Part shown: piece by piece, positions 1 to 4,956 of the stretch
Layout of the letters: each line of letters opens with the position of its first letter
Position numbering within the stretch: position 1 is the stretch's first letter
Assembly (NCBI GenBank): GCA_023441145.1
Contig: JAEZQN010000250.1
Location: 1 to 6,424, forward strand
Length of the DNA: 6,424 bases
Direction: 5' to 3'
Source: Bacillota bacterium
Lineage (GTDB): Bacteria; Bacillota; Clostridia; Lachnospirales; Lachnospiraceae
Translations under genes and position numbers: made by a program
The notes under the pieces: generated by a model
The model's database searches: none
What the model was told of the DNA's origin: nothing
Seen by the model: the letters and a program-made list of their open reading frames with translations, nothing else

Positions 1-85
1 GGTTATAACCTTTACAAACATCATAATAAAAGGAAACGAATGCAGTTAATAGCATGAGATTCAGACCAATAGTGGTAGTAAGTTG

Positions 86-124
86 ACCTGTGAATGCACA
101 GGTTTATTAAGTAAACCTTTTTTT
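86..124 (+). terminator. Probable intrinsic terminator with an overlapping upstream hairpin
   Basis: On the plus strand, GGTTTA (101-106), a 5-nt loop and TAAACC (112-117) form a 6-bp stem followed directly by seven Ts (118-124). This is the usual layout of a Rho-independent terminator, although the stem is AT-rich and weak. Just upstream, ACCTGTG (86-92), AATG and CACAGGT (97-103) form a perfect 7-bp hairpin that shares GGT (101-103) with the first stem, so both cannot form completely at once. The element would end a plus-strand transcript coming from left of the window, convergent with the minus-strand hydrolase gene. On the minus strand no T-run follows the stems. Confidence 0.5.
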
Positions 125-147
125 GAGAAAAGTCCAGAAAAGACTAG

Positions 148-187
148 AAATGCCATAGCAACATCATCTGATGTCGCTATGGCATTT
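148..187 (-). terminator. Long hairpin 3' of the cysteine hydrolase gene
   Basis: An 18-bp stem (148-165 with 170-187) closes on a 4-nt loop and is perfect except for one G/T position that pairs as G-U in the minus-strand RNA. The outermost pairs are AAA/TTT, as in many bidirectional intrinsic terminators. It lies 35 bp beyond the hydrolase stop codon. The T-run after the stem on the minus strand is only TTT, interrupted and then followed by TTTT, so termination efficiency is uncertain. It also lies downstream of the plus-strand element at 86-124, as expected between convergent transcripts. Confidence 0.6.
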
Positions 188-222
188 CGTCAGAGCTGTT
201 TTTTTACAGCCCCTCAAACTTT

Positions 223-747
223 TTATACGACCTTAATCTGACACATCTTCATTGCAAGAAGTGCATTCTTATGGCTTTCTGGTGTTACACCTGCCAGGCA
301 CTTTTCCCTTACCTCCACCTCTACCTCAGGTACAGCAGCTTTAATAATCATAGCATTACTGATAACGCATATGTCTGTACAAAGCCCAACAAGAATTACT
401 TTAGTAAGCTCCTCCCTAGTAGATAAATCCTTTACATACTGCCCTAACTCCATGGAGCCAAACCCTGGCTTTTCAATGATCTTAGCCTCATTTTCCTTAG
501 CTAAGGCTTCAATTCTCTCTTCTAACTTCCAACCTTTGCTCCCCTTTACACAGTGCTTTACAGGTAGGTTATGTCCCTCTAAGGTACCAAGATATTCTTC
601 TGTATGAGTATCCATGGTATATACCACTTGACCAGAAAACTCTTTAATTTCATCAATTACATGATCTACAATCGCCTTAGCTTCCTCTGTTCCTAGTGCT
701 CCGTGAATAAAATCCTGTTGCATATCTACAACAACTAATAGTTCCAT
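223..747 (-). CDS. Isochorismatase/nicotinamidase-family cysteine hydrolase
   Basis: This 174-residue cytosolic enzyme has the isochorismatase-like alpha/beta fold, and its length is normal for the family. The catalytic triad is visible: Asp8 in VVVDMQQDF, Lys93 in EKPGFGSM and Cys127 in GLCTDICV. Asp46 and His48 (DTH) and His65 match three of the metal ligands known from nicotinamidases; the fourth is not obvious. The likely chemistry is amide hydrolysis through a Cys thioester, possibly nicotinamide to nicotinate for NAD salvage. The substrate cannot be fixed from sequence, so no symbol is given. The ATG at 745-747 was chosen because GGGGTGG sits 6 nt upstream. A longer frame from TTG at 775-777 would begin inside the -10 box of the gene's own promoter. 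The gene follows asnB, with 88 bp between the asnB stop and this start. Confidence 0.85.
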   Translation of the reverse strand: MELLVVVDMQQDFIHGALGTEEAKAIVDHVIDEIKEFSGQVVYTMDTHTEEYLGTLEGHNLPVKHCVKGSKGWKLEERIEALAKENEAKIIEKPGFGSMELGQYVKDLSTREELTKVILVGLCTDICVISNAMIIKAAVPEVEVEVREKCLAGVTPESHKNALLAMKMCQIKVV

Positions 748-753
748 TCTTAT

Positions 754-763
754 CCACCCCTTT
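754..763 (-). promoter_or_regulatory. Shine-Dalgarno site of the cysteine hydrolase
   Basis: AAAGGGGTGG on the minus strand ends 6 nt before the ATG at 747. It fixes the start at this ATG rather than at the upstream in-frame TTG. Confidence 0.8.
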
Positions 764-776
764 ATCTTTTGAGCCA

Positions 777-805
777 ATTATAGGTAAGACTTATCTTCTT
801 GTCAA
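777..805 (-). promoter_or_regulatory. Consensus sigma-A promoter of the cysteine hydrolase
   Basis: Read on the minus strand, TTGACA (805-800) and TATAAT (782-777) are both exact consensus hexamers separated by exactly 17 bp. Transcription would start near 770, giving a leader of about 23 nt that includes the Shine-Dalgarno site. An 11-bp perfect palindrome, TCTTGACAAGA (797-807), covers the -35 box and could be an operator, or a consequence of the TTGACA sequence itself. The promoter lets the hydrolase be expressed independently of asnB. Confidence 0.88.
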
Positions 806-835
806 GACAGTTGTTCCACAAAAAGGAAACAGCTC

Positions 836-2689
836 TTATAATTCAATTTTGACATGATACGTCTCTAACCAGTAATTCATTTCTATGAGATAAGCATATA
901 GCTGAGGTGTTGCCATAAGCTGCCCAAACCAAGGTATTCTATATTCCGTTTTAGAATCAAGATAGGTTCTTATTACTGTCTGATTAATAAATTGATTTAA
1001 TGGAGCCTGCTCATTATTCAATATGTCTTTTAAGCGGGTTTTTAGTATCGCCTCATAAGTAGGGTTATAGGTCTTTGGATACGGGCACTTTGGCCGATAC
1101 AATACCTCTTGAGGCAACAAATCTTTCGCTACAGCTTTTAATAAGGCTTTTACCTCATTGTTACGATATTTATATTCCCATGGGACATTATAGAGATATT
1201 GAATTAGTCTATGATCTGCAAAAGGCACCCTAACTTCTAGTCCTGCGAACATAGTCATTCGATCCTTCCTGTCAAGTAATGTGGTCATAAACCAAGAGGT
1301 GTTTAAATAACTAATCTCTCTATATCTGGCCTGCTCTTTTGTCTCACCCGGAAGTTTTGGTGTTCTTCTCATGGTTTTCTCATATTCCAAACTCACATAG
1401 TCCTCTAAATTAAGACTTTCTAACAATTCTCTTTTTAGGATGCCCTTTCTGTAATCCAGATTCTTAGACCATGGAAAAACAGGTCGATCAAAGACTTCCT
1501 GATCGCGAAACCAAGGATACCCTCCAAAGATCTCATCTGCACATTCCCCAGAAAGGGAAACGGTGTGCTGTTTTTTGATTTCTTTAGAAAAATACAATAA
1601 CGAGGAATCCACATCTGCCATACCAGGTAAATCCTTGGCTAAGACAGCATCATATAGACAATCCGCCAAATCCTCTTGGGTACACATAAGAAAATGATGC
1701 TTTGACCCAATATGGTCTACCATCTTTTCTACGTAAGGACGGTCCTCACTTGGTTGGAAAGAGGATGCAGTAAAATGCTTGCTATTGTCCTCATAGTCAA
1801 AGGAATACGTGTGGAGCTCTTTCCCCTCTTCCTCCATCTTTTTGGCTGCAATAGCAGAAACAACACTAGAATCTAAGCCTCCTGATAGCAAGGTGCAGAT
1901 TGGCACATCTGACACAAGCTGCCTTCTAATGGCATCAAATAAAATTTCTCTGACCTCTTCTACTGTAGTTTCATAGGAAGCAGTATGTTCTCTAGCTTCC
2001 AGCTTCCAATAGCAGTATCTCCTCTGACCATTTTTGTCAATCAACATAGAATGAGCAGGAGGAAGCTCATGAATTCCCTTATACACACCACATCCAGGGC
2101 TTCTAGCAGGCCCTAAACCAAATAGTTCACATAGACCATAGCTATCTGTTACAGGCTTAATTCCAGGATAGGCAAATAAGCTTTTCATCTCAGAGCCAAA
2201 GACCACAGTTTCCCCGGAAACAGCATAGAATAAAGGTTTTACCCCAAATCTGTCTCTACACATAAATACTCTTTGCAAATAGGAATCCCATACAGCAAAA
2301 GCAAAAATTCCATTGAGGTAATCCACGCAATGTGTTCCAAACTCCATATACGCAACTAATACCACCTCTGTATCGGAATTAGTTACAAACTCTCTTCCTC
2401 TCTCTTTTAGTAAGGTACGTACCTCCGTTGTATTATAAAGTTCGCCATTGTAAATAATGACAAACTCATTTTCTCCATCCTTCTTCTTCATGGGCTGTAC
2501 TCCACCAAGAAGATCCACAACCGAAAGACGTCTGTGTGCAAAGGCAACATGACGTTCCACATAAGTTCCACTATCGTCAGGTCCTCTTCTTTTTAGTGTT
2601 TCCCCCATAGCCTCCACTATGTTGGTATAATAATCAGGATTTTTATCAAATCTTTTGGTAAAATCACAAAACCCTGCAATTCCACACAA
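836..2689 (-). CDS. asnB: Glutamine-hydrolysing asparagine synthetase
   Basis: AsnB converts aspartate, glutamine and ATP to asparagine, glutamate, AMP and PPi in the cytosol. The 617-residue protein has the full two-domain layout. The N-terminal class-II glutaminase domain (about 2-215) has nucleophile Cys2 in MCGIAGF, RRGPDD (34-39), AHRRLS (51-56), YNGELYN (80-86) and SDTE (105-108). The synthetase domain (about 240-600) has the ATP pyrophosphatase loop SGGLDSS (269-275) and SGECADEIFGGYP (380-392). In the latter, the usual second Gly of SGEGADE is Cys383. The start codon is TTG: an in-frame TGA lies three codons upstream, no other start is available, and AGAGGTG is 7 nt away. The amidotransferase requires Cys as residue 2, which agrees. 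Some related Firmicute enzymes amidate peptidoglycan diaminopimelate instead of making free asparagine, so that role is a possible alternative. No convincing terminator separates it from the hydrolase gene. Confidence 0.95.
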   Translation of the reverse strand: MCGIAGFCDFTKRFDKNPDYYTNIVEAMGETLKRRGPDDSGTYVERHVAFAHRRLSVVDLLGGVQPMKKKDGENEFVIIYNGELYNTTEVRTLLKERGREFVTNSDTEVVLVAYMEFGTHCVDYLNGIFAFAVWDSYLQRVFMCRDRFGVKPLFYAVSGETVVFGSEMKSLFAYPGIKPVTDSYGLCELFGLGPARSPGCGVYKGIHELPPAHSMLIDKNGQRRYCYWKLEAREHTASYETTVEEVREILFDAIRRQLVSDVPICTLLSGGLDSSVVSAIAAKKMEEEGKELHTYSFDYEDNSKHFTASSFQPSEDRPYVEKMVDHIGSKHHFLMCTQEDLADCLYDAVLAKDLPGMADVDSSLLYFSKEIKKQHTVSLSGECADEIFGGYPWFRDQEVFDRPVFPWSKNLDYRKGILKRELLESLNLEDYVSLEYEKTMRRTPKLPGETKEQARYREISYLNTSWFMTTLLDRKDRMTMFAGLEVRVPFADHRLIQYLYNVPWEYKYRNNEVKALLKAVAKDLLPQEVLYRPKCPYPKTYNPTYEAILKTRLKDILNNEQAPLNQFINQTVIRTYLDSKTEYRIPWFGQLMATPQLYAYLIEMNYWLETYHVKIEL

Positions 2690-2696
2690 AACATTT

Positions 2697-2703
2697 CACC
2701 TCT
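2697..2703 (-). promoter_or_regulatory. Shine-Dalgarno site that selects the asnB TTG start
   Basis: AGAGGTG on the minus strand is 7 nt from TTG (2689-2687). An out-of-frame ATG (2694-2692) lies only 2 nt after it, too close for normal initiation. The in-frame TGA at 2698-2696 overlaps this site, so TTG is the only usable start. Confidence 0.8.
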
Positions 2704-2720
2704 AAACATAATGTCCTTTC

Positions 2721-2726
2721 ATTATA
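2721..2726 (-). promoter_or_regulatory. Possible -10 box of the asnB promoter
   Basis: A perfect TATAAT lies on the minus strand 31 bp before the TTG start, which would give a leader of about 25 nt. No recognisable -35 hexamer is found 16-18 bp further upstream (a T-run and GTGC sequence lie there), so an activator or a weak promoter is possible. A 6-bp inverted repeat, ATAATG (2708-2713) and CATTAT (2720-2725), covers the -10 box and the predicted start of transcription. Confidence 0.4.
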
Positions 2727-2803
2727 TGAGGTAAATATAAAAAAGCACCTTAAGATTATTATGTGATTGTAATATACTGTGTTCTCTTGGTTTGACTTGA
2801 ATT

Positions 2804-2836
2804 AAGAGGCAGCCACACTATATGTGACTGCCTCTT
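2804..2836 (-). terminator. Terminator-like hairpin after trhP
   Basis: A 14-bp stem (2804-2817 with 2823-2836) has one G-U pair and a 5-nt loop, and begins 16 bp after the trhP stop codon. The stem is GC-rich at its core (GAGGCAG/CTGCCTC). The minus-strand T-run is short (TT, AA, TT), so it may terminate weakly or act mainly as a 3'-end stabiliser. It separates the trmR-trhP unit from asnB. Confidence 0.65.
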
Positions 2837-2852
2837 TTCATACTTTCTTTTA

Positions 2853-4088
2853 TTACTCTTCTTTTCTTCTTAAAATATCAAATGGATTTAACTCTATGCC
2901 TAAATCTACAAAGATCTTCTGTTGTGGATGTGGACAGCTTTCCATATCATTACCATCCTCATCCTTGATTCTCTTTACGGTAACCAAGATATTCTCTCCG
3001 GATGGTTTCATAACCTCTAGCTCTTCACCAACTACAAACTTATTGCGCTGTTCAAGCTCATAGAGACCTTCCTCGTTCTTTCCACTGATTTTACCAAGAT
3101 AACTGTATCCCTTAATATAGGTATTATTATCATAAATCTGGGTCTCAGAGGTGGTCTTACCATAGAAAAAGCCAGTAGTGTACTTACGATACGTACATTT
3201 AGCTATCTCATCCCAGTAATGAGGAATATTGGCTTCATAAAGAGAAGGATCTTTAAAATAGTCATCGATTGCCTGACGGTAGGTTCTGGCAACACTAGCC
3301 ACATATAAGGCGGTCTTCATACGCCCCTCAACCTTAAAGGAATTTATACCAGCCTTCACTAAATCTGGAATATGGTCAATCATACATAAATCCTTGGAGT
3401 TAAAGATATAAGTTCCTCTCTCATTTTCCTCGATTGGCATATATTCTCCTGGTCTAGTCTCCTCAACCAAGTGGTACTTCCAACGGCAGGCATGAGTACA
3501 GGAGCCCTTATTGGCATCTCTCCCTGTCATATAATTACTTAATAAGCATCTTCCTGAATAGGCCATGCACATTGCTCCATGAATAAAGGTTTCAATCTCT
3601 AAATCCGCTGGAATATTAGCACGAATATCAGCAATTTCCTCAATAGATAATTCTCTAGCAGTCACCACTCTAGTAGCTCCTAGCTTGTGCCAAAAATTAA
3701 AGGTTGTATAATTGGTATTATTAGCTTGGGTACTAATGTGACGCTCAATTTCTGGGCAAACCTCACCAGCTATTTCAAAAATTCCAGGATCAGAAATAAT
3801 AATCGCGTCTGGCTTAATTTCCTTTAATTCTTCAAAATACTTTCTTACACCACTTAAATCACCGTTATGAGCAGTGATATTAGCAGTAACATAAACCTTT
3901 TTCCCATATTTATGGGCGTAGGCGATTCCTTCCTTCATATCCTCATTGGTAAAATTCTTTGCTTTGGCACGAAGGCCGTATAGCTCTCCTCCAATGTATA
4001 CTGCGTCTGCCCCATACTGGATAGCAACCTGAAGAACCTCTAGGTTACTAGCAGGTATTAAAAGCTCTGGTTTCTTTATATCTAACAT
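2853..4088 (-). CDS. trhP: U32-family protein, probable tRNA uridine-34 hydroxylation protein
   Basis: This 411-residue protein belongs to the U32 'peptidase' family, whose studied members are Fe-S proteins used in hydroxylation. The U32 signature is complete at 166-184 (E-x-F-x2-G-A-M-C-x4-G-x-C-x-L-S). Cys174, Cys181, Cys197 and Cys201 (in CTHACRWKY) are the likely 4Fe-4S ligands. The N-terminal part (about 8-300) would be the barrel-like catalytic domain, and about 320-405 matches the small U32 C-terminal domain. In Bacillus subtilis the YrrN/YrrO pair (TrhP1/2) makes 5-hydroxyuridine at tRNA position 34 and lies beside the methyltransferase YrrM (TrmR). Length and neighbour here match YrrO. 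The start at 4088 is preferred over an ATG at 4115: GGAGAG lies 6 nt before 4088, while the upstream ATG has no suitably spaced site. The gene follows trmR by 37 nt. A true peptidase role cannot be excluded by sequence alone but is less likely. Confidence 0.82.
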   Translation of the reverse strand: MLDIKKPELLIPASNLEVLQVAIQYGADAVYIGGELYGLRAKAKNFTNEDMKEGIAYAHKYGKKVYVTANITAHNGDLSGVRKYFEELKEIKPDAIIISDPGIFEIAGEVCPEIERHISTQANNTNYTTFNFWHKLGATRVVTARELSIEEIADIRANIPADLEIETFIHGAMCMAYSGRCLLSNYMTGRDANKGSCTHACRWKYHLVEETRPGEYMPIEENERGTYIFNSKDLCMIDHIPDLVKAGINSFKVEGRMKTALYVASVARTYRQAIDDYFKDPSLYEANIPHYWDEIAKCTYRKYTTGFFYGKTTSETQIYDNNTYIKGYSYLGKISGKNEEGLYELEQRNKFVVGEELEVMKPSGENILVTVKRIKDEDGNDMESCPHPQQKIFVDLGIELNPFDILRRKEE

Positions 4089-4094
4089 CTTAAT

Positions 4095-4100
4095 CTCTCC
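4095..4100 (-). promoter_or_regulatory. Shine-Dalgarno site of trhP
   Basis: GGAGAG on the minus strand is 6 nt before the ATG at 4088. It decides between this start and an in-frame ATG nine codons upstream at 4115. Confidence 0.75.
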
Positions 4101-4125
4101 ATTTTCAAAAAACATCTTTTCAACA

Positions 4126-4776
4126 TTACCTTTTAGTACTTAAGGTAACCCCATCGCCAATAGGTAGTACAATGGTATCATAGGCTTCATGATGTGTCAA
4201 AGTAAACAAGTATTCACGCATTCTACTGTGGATAGTGCGATTTCTTCTTGTGACTCCAAAACGGGACTCCACAACATCACCATCCTGTAATACATTATCA
4301 GAGACCAACAGACCTCCTGCTTCCAATAAAGCGTTAATATTCTCCAAGAAATTAATATACTGTCCCTTTGCGGCATCCATAAAAATAAAATCAAAGGTTT
4401 TCTTTGATGCCACTAAATCATTTAGTACATCTTTAGCATCACCTTCAAGTAAGGTAATTCTTCCATCTGTATCTACCTTACTAAAATTCTCTTTTGCACG
4501 ATCTATTCTTCCTTGATTTCTCTCAATCGTCGTGATACTTGCATCTTTAGAAAGGTATTCCCTCATTAATAGGGAGGAAAAGCCGACCGCAGTTCCTACT
4601 TCTAGAACCCTTTTGGGCCTATTATTATACATTAAAAAACGAAGCAGCGACTGGGTTGGTTTTTTTATTATAGGAACATGAGTTGCAAGAGCATCTTTCT
4701 CTATTTCCCAAAGATATAGAGGCAAATCCTGCTCCAGTGAAGATATATAACTTAGTATTCGCTCATCACCAATCAC
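4126..4776 (-). CDS. trmR: SAM-dependent O-methyltransferase, probable tRNA 5-hydroxyuridine methyltransferase
   Basis: This 216-residue class-I methyltransferase is of the catechol O-methyltransferase-like, metal-dependent type. The SAM-binding motif is VLEVGTAVGFSS (57-68), with Glu85 (TTIERN) placed to bind the SAM ribose. Asp134 (FMDAAKG), Asp160 and Asn161 (VSDNV) fit the divalent-metal ligands of the family. Size and neighbour match B. subtilis TrmR (YrrM), which methylates 5-hydroxyuridine at tRNA position 34 to 5-methoxyuridine using SAM. The adjacent U32 gene would supply the hydroxylated substrate. The start is GTG (4776-4774): AGGAG is 7 nt upstream, an in-frame TAA lies at 4800-4798, and no ATG is in frame between them. 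Without the neighbour, one could only call it a family 3 O-methyltransferase, so the tRNA role rests on context. It is the first gene of the two-gene unit. Confidence 0.85.
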   Translation of the reverse strand: MIGDERILSYISSLEQDLPLYLWEIEKDALATHVPIIKKPTQSLLRFLMYNNRPKRVLEVGTAVGFSSLLMREYLSKDASITTIERNQGRIDRAKENFSKVDTDGRITLLEGDAKDVLNDLVASKKTFDFIFMDAAKGQYINFLENINALLEAGGLLVSDNVLQDGDVVESRFGVTRRNRTIHSRMREYLFTLTHHEAYDTIVLPIGDGVTLSTKR

Positions 4777-4783
4777 ATTCGTT

Positions 4784-4788
4784 CTCCT
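4784..4788 (-). promoter_or_regulatory. Shine-Dalgarno site of trmR with overlapping AUG-stop
   Basis: AGGAG on the minus strand lies 7 nt before the GTG start and 5 nt before an out-of-frame ATG (4778-4776). That ATG is followed immediately by TGA (4775-4773), so it forms a minimal start-stop pair that overlaps the real GTG start. Confidence 0.75.
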
Positions 4789-4826
4789 ATCTATTTCTTA
4801 CTTTTATTACATCAACTCAACAACTT

Positions 4827-4855
4827 ATCTTACAATATTTCCAAAATAAAATCAA
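4827..4855 (-). promoter_or_regulatory. Probable sigma-A promoter of trmR-trhP
   Basis: On the minus strand TTGATT (4855-4850, four of six matches to TTGACA) and TAAGAT (4832-4827) are separated by 17 bp. Transcription would begin near 4820, leaving a leader of about 44 nt before the GTG start. It lies between the upstream operon's terminator and trmR, where an operon promoter is expected. Confidence 0.55.
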
Positions 4856-4911
4856 CCAAACAGAATAGCTAAAATTATCCAATTACACCAGCATACATTT
4901 TGCCTTTCCTA

Positions 4912-4949
4912 CAAAAAGCAAAAAGCGTCACTTAGAAGTGACGCCTTTT
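4912..4949 (-). terminator. Intrinsic terminator of the DUF1700-DUF4097 operon
   Basis: GCGTCACTT (minus strand, 4944-4936) pairs perfectly with AAGTGACGC (4933-4925) around a 2-nt centre, so the working loop is probably 4 nt. The stem extends by a G-U pair and A-T pairs. It is followed on the minus strand by TTTTT, GC and TTTTT. It begins 7 bp after the DUF4097 stop codon and is the clearest Rho-independent terminator in the window. Confidence 0.9.
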
Positions 4950-4956
4950 AGTTACG

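Noticed and set aside
1..57. Open plus-strand frame reading 18 codons to a TGA at 55-57, possibly the C-terminus of a gene from the left
   Set aside because: It is too short to recognise, a second plus frame is also open to a TAA at 47-49, and there is no way to choose without sequence left of the window. The nearby plus-strand terminator makes some plus-strand transcript plausible, but not a specific gene.
195..210. Small hairpin GCTGT/ACAGC around a run of T (plus strand) just after the hydrolase stop
   Set aside because: The stem is 5 bp, the run forms the loop rather than a tail, and the much longer hairpin at 148-187 is the better terminator.
371..607. Plus-strand open frame of 78 codons antisense to the hydrolase gene
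   Set aside because: It lies wholly inside a well-supported gene, has low-complexity Ser-rich translation typical of shadow frames, and matches no family I know.
2690..2803. Possible T-box or other riboswitch in front of asnB, a gene that can be under such control
   Set aside because: The predicted leader is only about 25 nt and even the whole spacer shows no T-box core, specifier stem or terminator/antiterminator pair.
4235..4516. Plus-strand open frame of 93 codons antisense to trmR, and a second minus-strand frame at 4197-4394
   Set aside because: Both overlap the trmR gene, whose motifs are intact in its own frame, and their translations look like shadows.
4683..4868. Plus-strand open frame of 61 codons running from trmR into its promoter region
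   Set aside because: It is antisense to the trmR start and promoter, with no convincing ribosome binding site or recognisable protein.
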